Below, in pieces: positions 57,629 to 64,000 of a DNA stretch of 64,000 nt. How positions within the stretch are numbered: the stretch's first letter is position 1; each line of letters starts with the position of its first letter. The notes beneath the pieces are model-generated. The model ran no database searches. It saw nothing but the letters and a program-made list of their open reading frames with translations, and was not told where the DNA came from. The translations under genes were made by a program, and so were the position numbers. The stretch comes from Eubacterium ramulus. Its GTDB lineage: Bacteria; Bacillota; Clostridia; Lachnospirales; Lachnospiraceae. The stretch covers positions 1-64,000 of the forward strand of contig NZ_JRFU01000003.1 in the NCBI RefSeq assembly GCF_003122485.1, given 5' to 3'.

Positions 57629-57649
57629 CCCCATGGCATTCACATGGGG
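57629..57649 (+). promoter_or_regulatory. leader hairpin of aroE
   Basis: Perfect 7-bp arms CCCCATG / CATGGGG with a 7-base loop lie in the aroE 5' leader. No T run follows, so it is not a terminator by itself; it may alter leader stability or bind a regulator. Confidence 0.45.
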
Positions 57650-57691
57650 CAGAACACAATAATCTGATTATTAATAAGGTAGGGAAGAAGA

Positions 57692-58561
57692 ATGGAAATC
57701 ACTGGAAAAACCAAATTAACAGGACTCATTGGCACTCCTGTTGCGCATAGCGTATCTCCTCAAATGCATAATGAAGCATTTCGCCAGTTAAACCTTGACT
57801 ATGTATATCTGGCTTTTGATCTGGCGAACACAGATCTTGGTACTGCCGTACACGGACTTCAGGCAATCGGTGCAAAAGGTTTTAATGTAACCATGCCGTA
57901 CAAAGTACAGATTCTTGAATACATGGATGAGCTGACTCCGGCTGCCACCATCGCACAGGCATGCAATACTGTTATTGCAAAAGATGGCAAACTGATCGGT
58001 CACACAACCGACGGTATCGGCTTTATGGAATCTGTTGCAGATGCTGGACACAATATTATCGGAAAGAAAATGACCGTCCTTGGCGCTGGCGGCGCTGCCA
58101 CTGCGATCTGCACACAGGCAGCTTTAGACGGTGTCTCCGACATCGATATGTTCCAGCTAAAAGAATTTACGGAAGAATATGAACGTGCACTGGCATTTGC
58201 AGACCGTGTCCGCGAGCATACTTCCTGCAATATCAATGTCTATGATTTTGCAGACACCGATCAGATGAGAAAAAGTATCTCTGAGAGCGCAATCCTGACA
58301 AACGCAACCAACATCGGCATGGCACCTCACGAAGACGGATGCCCGATCCTGGATGCATCTATGCTGTTCCCGGGACTGATCGTATGTGACATCATCTACA
58401 ACCCGCGTAAGACAAAATTATATCAGATGGCAGAAGCTGCCGGTTGTCACGTATTTAACGGAATGTACATGCTGCTCTTCCAGGGCGCTGCTTCTTTCGA
58501 ATGCTGGACAGGCGAAAAAATGCCGATTGAAGTTGTTCGGCAGAAATATTTTCAGCCATAA
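57692..58561 (+). CDS. aroE: shikimate dehydrogenase
   Basis: Reduces 3-dehydroshikimate to shikimate with NADPH. The 289-residue protein has the substrate-binding GTPVAHSVSPQMHNEAF, the catalytic Lys in GFNVTMPYKVQI, the Asp in HTTDGIGF, and the Rossmann motif VLGAGGAATAICTQA, then NATNIGMAP and the C-terminal GMYMLLFQGA. GGGAAG precedes the ATG. It lies divergent from aroD and upstream of the DAHP synthase gene. Confidence 0.96.
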   Translation: MEITGKTKLTGLIGTPVAHSVSPQMHNEAFRQLNLDYVYLAFDLANTDLGTAVHGLQAIGAKGFNVTMPYKVQILEYMDELTPAATIAQACNTVIAKDGKLIGHTTDGIGFMESVADAGHNIIGKKMTVLGAGGAATAICTQAALDGVSDIDMFQLKEFTEEYERALAFADRVREHTSCNINVYDFADTDQMRKSISESAILTNATNIGMAPHEDGCPILDASMLFPGLIVCDIIYNPRKTKLYQMAEAAGCHVFNGMYMLLFQGAASFECWTGEKMPIEVVRQKYFQP

Positions 58562-58608
58562 ATACCACTGCACGCTACACATCTGAACAAAATACTTAAA
58601 ATACAAAA

Positions 58609-58660
58609 TGTCCCGCTCTTATATTTATTAATGTAAGAATCCAAAAGCAATATCGGGACA
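58609..58660 (+). promoter_or_regulatory. nested leader hairpin before the DAHP synthase gene
   Basis: Outer arms TGTCCCG (58609-58615) and CGGGACA (58654-58660) enclose an inner stem, CTTATATT / AATGTAAG. The ribosome binding site GGAG follows within eight bases. The fold is next to, not over, the site; it could be a translational or processing signal. No known riboswitch was recognised. Confidence 0.5.
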
Positions 58661-58675
58661 GAATGGAGTAACACA

Positions 58676-59707
58676 ATGAGTTTTTCATATTTAAAACAAT
58701 TACCGACACCGGAAGAAATCAAACAGACTTACCCGTTAAGCGAAGCCTGCCAGAAGATCAAACAGAAACGTGATGCAGAGATTGCCCGTGTTCTGCGCGG
58801 AGAATCCGATAAATTCCTTGTGATCATCGGACCGTGTTCTGCCGACAAGGAAGAACCTGTCATGGATTATATTCACAGACTTGCAAAAGTCAATGAGCAG
58901 ACCAAAGACAAACTGATCATCATTCCGCGTATCTACACAAACAAACCGCGTACTACCGGCGAAGGATACAAAGGAATTGCCACACAGCCGGACCCGGAAG
59001 CAAAACCGGATATGGTTGCAGGACTGATCGCTGTTCGTAAACTGCATCTGCGCGCCATCGAAGAAACTGGTCTGTCTGCAGCAGATGAGATGCTTTACCC
59101 GGAAAACTGGGATTACATCAATGATTTACTCTCCTATGTAGCCATCGGCGCCCGTTCTGTTGAAGATCAGCAGCATCGTCTGACCGTCAGTGGTTTTGAT
59201 GTAGCTAGCGGTATGAAGAATCCGACCAGTGGTGACTTCTCTGTTATGCTGAATTCTGTATACGCTGCACAGCATCCACATCATTTTGTACATCGCGGAT
59301 GGGAAGTTGACACGACCGGCAACCCACTCTCCCACGTTATTTTGCGTGGTGCAGTAAACAAACGCGGCGTTGCCATCCCGAATTATCATTACGAAGATCT
59401 GATCCGTCTGAATGAGATGTACGAAAAAATGGATCTGGTCAATCCGGCTTGTATCGTAGATGCCAACCATTCTAACTCAAACAAAAAATATGCAGAGCAG
59501 GTTCGTATCGTCAAAGAAGTAATGCACAACCGCAAAGAATCTGACATCATCCACAAACTGGTAAAAGGTGTTATGATCGAAAGTTATATCTGCCCGGGTA
59601 ACCAGAAGATCGGTGAACATATTTACGGAAAATCCATTACCGATCCGTGTCTTGGATGGGAAGAATCCGAACAGTTACTTTATGCTATTGCTGATTCTGT
59701 AAAATAG
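58676..59707 (+). CDS. 3-deoxy-7-phosphoheptulonate (DAHP) synthase, class I
   Basis: Entry enzyme of the shikimate pathway: joins PEP and erythrose-4-phosphate. The 343-residue protein is of the AroF/G/H kind, with FLVIIGPCSADKEEPV (metal-binding Cys), PRIYTNKPRTTGEGYKG, IGARSVEDQQHR, SGFDVASGMKNPTSGD and DANHSNSNKKY. The chorismate-mutase fusion seen in some Firmicutes is absent. A class I N-terminal arm is present, so feedback inhibition by an aromatic amino acid is likely, but which one is unclear. An own terminator follows. Confidence 0.95.
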   Translation: MSFSYLKQLPTPEEIKQTYPLSEACQKIKQKRDAEIARVLRGESDKFLVIIGPCSADKEEPVMDYIHRLAKVNEQTKDKLIIIPRIYTNKPRTTGEGYKGIATQPDPEAKPDMVAGLIAVRKLHLRAIEETGLSAADEMLYPENWDYINDLLSYVAIGARSVEDQQHRLTVSGFDVASGMKNPTSGDFSVMLNSVYAAQHPHHFVHRGWEVDTTGNPLSHVILRGAVNKRGVAIPNYHYEDLIRLNEMYEKMDLVNPACIVDANHSNSNKKYAEQVRIVKEVMHNRKESDIIHKLVKGVMIESYICPGNQKIGEHIYGKSITDPCLGWEESEQLLYAIADSVK

Positions 59708-59764
59708 TTTTACCTGTATCATTAAATCAGTAATAGAAAAATCAAAAATAATAAACATCAAAAT

Positions 59765-59811
59765 AAAAAAGATATCCTTTTCTTATTTTTAAGATCAGGG
59801 TATCTTTTTTT
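59765..59811 (+). terminator. intrinsic terminator after the DAHP synthase gene
   Basis: AAAGATATCC pairs (one mismatch) with GGGTATCTTT around a 20-base loop, followed by a T run, about 60 bases past the stop. Confidence 0.75.
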
Positions 59812-59960
59812 GTTCAAGCATCCTATCGTATTTGATCATTTTGGGGCTTATAGCCAAAGTACTAATCTTTCCTTTTCATCAGCTACACTTCTATCACAAG
59901 ATACAATTCTATCACACAACATATCTCAACGCAAAATCAGGAATCGTTCCTACTTTTCTG

Positions 59961-60587
59961 TCATCCAACGACAGCTGTATGTAATAAAATCCACGGATTT
60001 ACCCAATACTCCAACCAGATTCCGGCTCCATAAATTCCCGTATCCAATAAAAATAGTACGATCAATAATGCCTGTGCTTTTAGATCTGGTTTATTTTGCA
60101 ACAGGTGTGCATTTCTTCGCTCCTGTCTGACACGTTTTCCAGCTTCCATCAGAACTAATAAAAAAATGTACGCTGCCGCATAAGCAGCGACTTGTGGAAA
60201 TCCAAGGATTCCCATCTGCCCGATCCCGGAAAATCCATACCGCCCAAGCAGCGCCGCAAACACAAAACCACCGGAAAGTCCAAGCCATCCAAACCAGATA
60301 GCACAAACGGCGCATCCAAAACGAAAGCACAATGCAATCAATAATATCATCCATGGAAGTCCACGCTGCAAAAGAATGGTTTTTAATAATGCTTCTGCAT
60401 GTTCCACATCCTCTGCACCCGCAAACTGCCGCACCTGATTTTCATGCAGAAATCCGATCCACAATGCTTCATCATGAAGTGAAAAATTTGCCAGAAATAC
60501 ACCCAAAAAGAAACAACCAAGAAAAAGCAGCATGCATTTTTGCAGCATTGTTACTTTTCCCGGTTGTCGTAAAGTTCCTGTGATCAT
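59961..60587 (-). CDS. SpoIIM-like sporulation membrane protein
   Basis: A 208-residue, mainly hydrophobic protein with about five transmembrane helices. The pattern (short basic N-terminus, helix at 15-35, a 45-residue external loop, then helices around FGWLGLSGGFVFAALLGRYG and GILGFPQVAAYAAAYIFLLV) resembles the SpoIIM family, a part of the DMP machine that drives engulfment by degrading peptidoglycan. SpoIID and SpoIIP are not in the window. The identification is tentative and rests on topology and the Gly/Phe-rich central helices. Confidence 0.6.
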   Translation of the reverse strand: MITGTLRQPGKVTMLQKCMLLFLGCFFLGVFLANFSLHDEALWIGFLHENQVRQFAGAEDVEHAEALLKTILLQRGLPWMILLIALCFRFGCAVCAIWFGWLGLSGGFVFAALLGRYGFSGIGQMGILGFPQVAAYAAAYIFLLVLMEAGKRVRQERRNAHLLQNKPDLKAQALLIVLFLLDTGIYGAGIWLEYWVNPWILLHTAVVG

Positions 60588-60621
60588 CTATTTCGGTAAC
60601 CCTGCTAATCCTTTTTTTCAT

Positions 60622-61161
60622 CTATATGCAGTATTTACCGTAATATGCCATAATTGCAGCAACAGTCTTGGAATCCTGAATTTTCTGTGTCAGAACCATA
60701 TCTTTCAATTCCTCAATGGTATAACTCTCCACTTCCACAAATTCGTCCTCATCCAGATGCTGCTGTGTTTTCGTCAGATCTGTCGCCAGATACACGTCGA
60801 TGGTTTCATTGCAAAATGCCACGGTGGTGGAAACCGTGATCAAAAGTTCCAAATGAGCCGCTTTATAACCGGTCTCTTCCTCCAGTTCTCTGGCAGCACA
60901 AACAGAAGTCGGCTCCTCCACACTGTCTCTGGAGCCGGCTGGAATTTCCAGCGTCTCACGATCCAGTGCATTGCGATACTGGCGCACCATCAGGATTTTG
61001 CCGTCTTCCGTTACCGGAAGCACTGCTGCTGCGCCTTTCCGGTGCGCAACATAATCCCAGTGTGCAATATTTCCGCTTGGGGACTGCATAACATCATCAT
61101 ACACGTCCACAATGGCACCTTTATATTTCAGCACACGGTCAATTCGTTTCATTTCGTCCAT
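60622..61161 (-). CDS. NUDIX hydrolase (ADP-ribose pyrophosphatase-like)
   Basis: A 179-residue NUDIX enzyme that probably hydrolyses ADP-ribose or similar nucleotide sugars. The Nudix box is seen in AGSRDSVEEPTSVCAARELE then EETG, with one residue more than the usual spacing between the two conserved Glu/Arg parts. The upstream VRQYRNALDRETLEIPAG matches the ADP-ribose pyrophosphatase subfamily. The ATG at 61161 has GGGAGG nine bases upstream; longer in-frame starts would add a non-conserved 29 residues. Confidence 0.87.
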   Translation of the reverse strand: MDEMKRIDRVLKYKGAIVDVYDDVMQSPSGNIAHWDYVAHRKGAAAVLPVTEDGKILMVRQYRNALDRETLEIPAGSRDSVEEPTSVCAARELEEETGYKAAHLELLITVSTTVAFCNETIDVYLATDLTKTQQHLDEDEFVEVESYTIEELKDMVLTQKIQDSKTVAAIMAYYGKYCI

Positions 61162-61288
61162 GTTTTTCTTCCTCCCATCCAGGAATGTCATCCACATTCT
61201 TACTGTGAAATGTGCATCACACAACACATGATCTATTCTTCCGCACATCCCTACATCCTACAGGTCATTTTCACACTTCTACGTTCTA

Positions 61289-61786
61289 TTAACGATTATC
61301 TACTTTCTCCGGATATAAGTCATGATTTGCCATCCGGTTCCATGCAACGTCTTCCCACTTTGTACCCGGTTTACCATAATTACAGTACGGATCAATGGAA
61401 ATACCGCCTCTTGGAGTAAATTTTCCCCACACTTCAATGTATTTCGGATTCATCAGTTTGATAAGGTCTTTCATAATGACATTGACGCAATCCTCATGGA
61501 AATCTCCATGATTGCGGAAGCTGAACAGATACAGCTTCAGGGATTTGCTCTCAACCATCCGTTCCCCCGGAACATAGGAAATCGTAATGGTCGCAAAATC
61601 CGGTTGTCCTGTGATCGGACACAGACTGGTAAATTCCGGACAGTTAAATTTTACAAAATAATCATTTCCCGGATGTTTATTCACAAAAGTTTCCAATACT
61701 TCCGGCGCATAATTGTCCGGATAACGGACATTCTGATTTCCAAGCAAGGATACGCCTGCGGTTTCTTCTTTACTTCTTCCTGACAT
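61289..61786 (-). CDS. queF: NADPH-dependent preQ0 reductase QueF
   Basis: Reduces the nitrile 7-cyano-7-deazaguanine (preQ0) to preQ1 for queuosine. The 165-residue single-domain (YkvM-type) protein has the thioimide-forming Cys in [15 protein letters not shown], the QueF motif [20 protein letters not shown], and a T-fold. The two motifs have the normal spacing. It is the last gene of the queuosine cluster. Confidence 0.96.
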   Translation of the reverse strand: MSGRSKEETAGVSLLGNQNVRYPDNYAPEVLETFVNKHPGNDYFVKFNCPEFTSLCPITGQPDFATITISYVPGERMVESKSLKLYLFSFRNHGDFHEDCVNVIMKDLIKLMNPKYIEVWGKFTPRGGISIDPYCNYGKPGTKWEDVAWNRMANHDLYPEKVDNR

Positions 61787-61911
61787 TTATTTTTTCCTCA
61801 TTTCTCGCATTCTACGTTTACATACTGTCATACATCTGCTCATTTCAAATTCGACTTGAATCTGCCTTCTTTTCAGAAATTCAGACAGTATATTTCTCTT
61901 ATTCCAGCACT

Positions 61912-62598
61912 TTAGTCCAGTGCCGGATCTTTCACACCATTTTTCTCAAAAGCTGCTGCACGGTCGATACAGGTACCGCATTTTCCACATGGCTTCTCGC
62001 CACCTTCATAGCAGCTCCAGGTCAGTTCATACGGCACTTTCAACTGTAACCCTGTTTTGACAACATCTGCCTTTGTCCAGTTGACAAACGGTGCTTCAAT
62101 AGTCACCTGTTTTCCGCTTCCCAGATAAATAGCATCCTTCATAGCATTATTGAAAGCATCGGAGCAATCCGGATAGGCGCTGCCTGCTGCATCATCACTG
62201 TGTGCGCCATAGTAGATCACGCTGCACTCTTTGGACAGGGCAATGCTTGCTGCAGAGGATAAAAACAGTCCGTTTCGGAACGGCACATAAGTAGACACCG
62301 GTTTTCCATCTGTCTTGCTGAGCTGCTCGGCATATGCCTCCTCCGGAATCTCATCAGTAGAATGACTGAGCAGAGAACAGTTACTATACTGAAAAATCTC
62401 GCCCAGATCCAAATACAAATGCTCTACACCATAATATTCTGCAATTTTTCTGGATGCTTCAATCTCTTTTTCATGCTTCTGTCCGTATGAAACAGACAGT
62501 GCAATGACATTTTCTTTTCCATAACGGTCAATCGCAAGTCCCAGACAGGTGGTGGAATCCACGCCGCCGCTGAATAATACTAATGCTTTTTCACTCAT
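61912..62598 (-). CDS. queC: 7-cyano-7-deazaguanine synthase QueC
   Basis: ATP-dependent conversion of 7-carboxy-7-deazaguanine to preQ0. The 228-residue protein has the PP-loop LFSGGVDSTTCLGLA and the C-terminal zinc-binding CYEGGEKPCGKCGTCIDR with four Cys. GGAGG precedes the ATG. Lies between folE and queF in the same direction. Confidence 0.96.
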   Translation of the reverse strand: MSEKALVLFSGGVDSTTCLGLAIDRYGKENVIALSVSYGQKHEKEIEASRKIAEYYGVEHLYLDLGEIFQYSNCSLLSHSTDEIPEEAYAEQLSKTDGKPVSTYVPFRNGLFLSSAASIALSKECSVIYYGAHSDDAAGSAYPDCSDAFNNAMKDAIYLGSGKQVTIEAPFVNWTKADVVKTGLQLKVPYELTWSCYEGGEKPCGKCGTCIDRAAAFEKNGVKDPALD

Positions 62599-62684
62599 GT
62601 TTTTTCCTCCAGATTCTCTATCTATTTTCTATGTTTACACTTCATCCTACATTTTGTATTTCAATGGTTCGTATTTTACACATT

Positions 62685-63263
62685 TTACCGGTTCAGGCGC
62701 ATCTGCAGCAGCATATCGGTCTGGAACCGTCCACGCAAAGTAGTCGTATAGGTCTTTGCATCGGTTTTCTTGATTCCCCGGGCAGTCATGCAGCTATGGC
62801 AACCTTCAATCAGAACTGCCACATCTTCTGATCCGGTAATTTCCTGCATGATCTCCGCAATATCCGTTCCAATGCGCTCCTGGAGCTGCAGACGTTTGGA
62901 AACCATATCTGCGATCCGGGCAATTTTGCTCAGTCCGATGACTTTTCCATTTGGCACATATGCCACAGTCACTTTCATATCATACATTAATGCCATATGA
63001 TGCTCACAGTAGCTGAAAATATCAATGTCTTTTACAATGACAAAATCACTGTTTTCAGACGAAAATGTCAGATCTTCTTCAAAGGTCTTGTCAAACATCT
63101 GTGCAATTTCGTGATTGGTATAATTCATTCCCTCGAACACTTCTTCGTACATCCGTGCCACACGATCCGGGGTATCTTTGAGTCCCTCACGATCCGGATC
63201 ATCTCCCAAAGCGATCAGCAGTCCACGGACATGCTCACGCACTGCGTCTTTATCTATTGCCAT
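62685..63263 (-). CDS. folE: GTP cyclohydrolase I
   Basis: Converts GTP to dihydroneopterin triphosphate, the common precursor of folate and queuosine. The 192-residue protein has the zinc ligands Cys and His ([11 protein letters not shown] and [11 protein letters not shown]), the catalytic His and [11 protein letters not shown]. Its position inside the queuosine cluster suggests it feeds that pathway. AAGGAG precedes the ATG. Confidence 0.96.
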   Translation of the reverse strand: MAIDKDAVREHVRGLLIALGDDPDREGLKDTPDRVARMYEEVFEGMNYTNHEIAQMFDKTFEEDLTFSSENSDFVIVKDIDIFSYCEHHMALMYDMKVTVAYVPNGKVIGLSKIARIADMVSKRLQLQERIGTDIAEIMQEITGSEDVAVLIEGCHSCMTARGIKKTDAKTYTTTLRGRFQTDMLLQMRLNR

Positions 63264-63305
63264 AACTTACGACTCCTTTCTGTCATCACGTCGATTCCTG
63301 ATATC

Positions 63306-63974
63306 CTACACGCCACGCATTTCGCTGTCCCAGATGATCTTGTGCATCTGAAGCTGCATGTTAACATCGTTCATGCGGTTATCTTTCATAAAGTTTACGA
63401 TATCTTCCAATTCAATCTGTCCATATACCGGGCTTAAGTATACATGACATTTTTCTGTCAGATCATATTCCCGGATCACATCCCGCGCCCGGCACAGATC
63501 TGTATAATCTTTCACCACAAATTTTACCGTATCATCCGCGCCAAGCAGAGCAAAATTTTTGGTACGCATCTGCGCTTCCATTCCGCTTCCCGGCAGTTTA
63601 TAGTCCATAGTAAAGGACGGTCCGTTCGGAATTTCTGTAAACGGTGTCAGATCCACGCTTCCGTTTGTCTCAATCTCCACACGCAATGTTTTTTCCTGCG
63701 CCAGTGTCTCTAACAGTTCTAAAACATTTTCCTGAAGCAGCGGCTCTCCGCCTGTAATGGTTACATTTTTGATCTCCATCGTGCGGAGCAGTTCCACAAT
63801 TTCCTCTGTGGATGTCCAACGAAACCGCGCATCTGCCTCGTTCGCCCATTTCGTATCACAATAGGCACAATTCAGATTACACCCCTGCATACGTATGAAC
63901 ACTGCAAGCTGTCCTGCCCGGGTGCCCTCTCCGTTGATGCTGCTGAATATTTCTACCACTTTATAATTTGCCAT
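63306..63974 (-). CDS. queE: 7-carboxy-7-deazaguanine synthase QueE
   Basis: Radical SAM enzyme that contracts 6-carboxy-tetrahydropterin to 7-carboxy-7-deazaguanine. The 222-residue protein has the cluster motif C-x3-C-x2-C in MQGCNLNCAYCDT, SSINGEGTRAGQLAVFIR before it, and VTITGGEPLLQ. It is complete, starting 26 bases from the window's right end. Upstream, where queD would be expected, the sequence ends. Confidence 0.95.
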   Translation of the reverse strand: MANYKVVEIFSSINGEGTRAGQLAVFIRMQGCNLNCAYCDTKWANEADARFRWTSTEEIVELLRTMEIKNVTITGGEPLLQENVLELLETLAQEKTLRVEIETNGSVDLTPFTEIPNGPSFTMDYKLPGSGMEAQMRTKNFALLGADDTVKFVVKDYTDLCRARDVIREYDLTEKCHVYLSPVYGQIELEDIVNFMKDNRMNDVNMQLQMHKIIWDSEMRGV

Positions 63975-64000
63975 ATAATTCTGTTCTCCATCTTAATTTT

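Overview
This window looks like the chromosome of an anaerobic, endospore-forming Firmicute, most likely a Lachnospiraceae-type Clostridia. The evidence is the sporulation genes spo0A, spoIVB and a spoIIM-like gene, the typical Clostridia block asp23-nusB-xseA-xseB-ispA-dxs-tlyA-nadK-argR-recN, a DUF5688 protein, strong GGAGG ribosome binding sites and a moderate-to-low GC content. The genus cannot be fixed from the sequence alone. No phage, IS element or CRISPR array was seen.

Layout. 0-3.7 kb: an ECF sigma factor with its membrane anti-sigma partner, then a VOC / PsiE-like / acyltransferase-like operon. 3.77-3.84 kb: tRNA-Thr(CGU). 4.2-5.1 kb: a DUF5688 protein. 5.3-8.1 kb: glycogen synthase (with a long charged tail) and spo0A. 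8.3-17.6 kb: an accessory block with a Zn/Cd-type P-ATPase carrying an extreme His/Cys-rich N-terminus, its SmtB/ArsR-type sensor, a DMT exporter, a sugar O-acetyltransferase, an AEC carrier, the selenium pair selD-yedF and a MATE pump. This block separates spoIVB from spo0A, which are adjacent in Bacillus subtilis. 17.8-28.3 kb: spoIVB, recN, argR, nadK, tlyA, dxs, ispA, xseB, xseA, nusB, asp23, all on the minus strand. 28.4-35.1 kb: a chromate-transporter-family protein, ligA, an RluF-like pseudouridine synthase, an unrecognised helical protein and a membrane-anchored SH3b protein.

35.2-55.6 kb is the most striking region: a complete monoderm type IV pilus locus on the minus strand. In transcription order it holds a 3,381-residue protein with a genuine type IV prepilin leader, three minor pilins, the major pilin, a leaderless pilin-like membrane protein, prepilin peptidase (PilD), PilC, a PilM-PilN fusion, PilO, PilB and PilT. 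The giant protein joins a pilin stem to some 35-40 GLUG-like repeats and a beta-sandwich-like C-terminal third. It is the best candidate here for an undescribed system: a pilus-displayed giant adhesin. The late genes would assemble, extend and retract the fibre; the early genes would form its tip or priming complex.

55.8-64 kb: tRNA-Arg(CCG), a perfect 18-bp inverted repeat, a divergent shikimate-pathway cluster (aroK, aroD on minus; aroE and DAHP synthase on plus, the latter two with leader hairpins), a SpoIIM-like membrane protein, a NUDIX hydrolase and the queuosine-precursor genes queF, queC, folE and queE. queD is not seen and may lie past the right edge.
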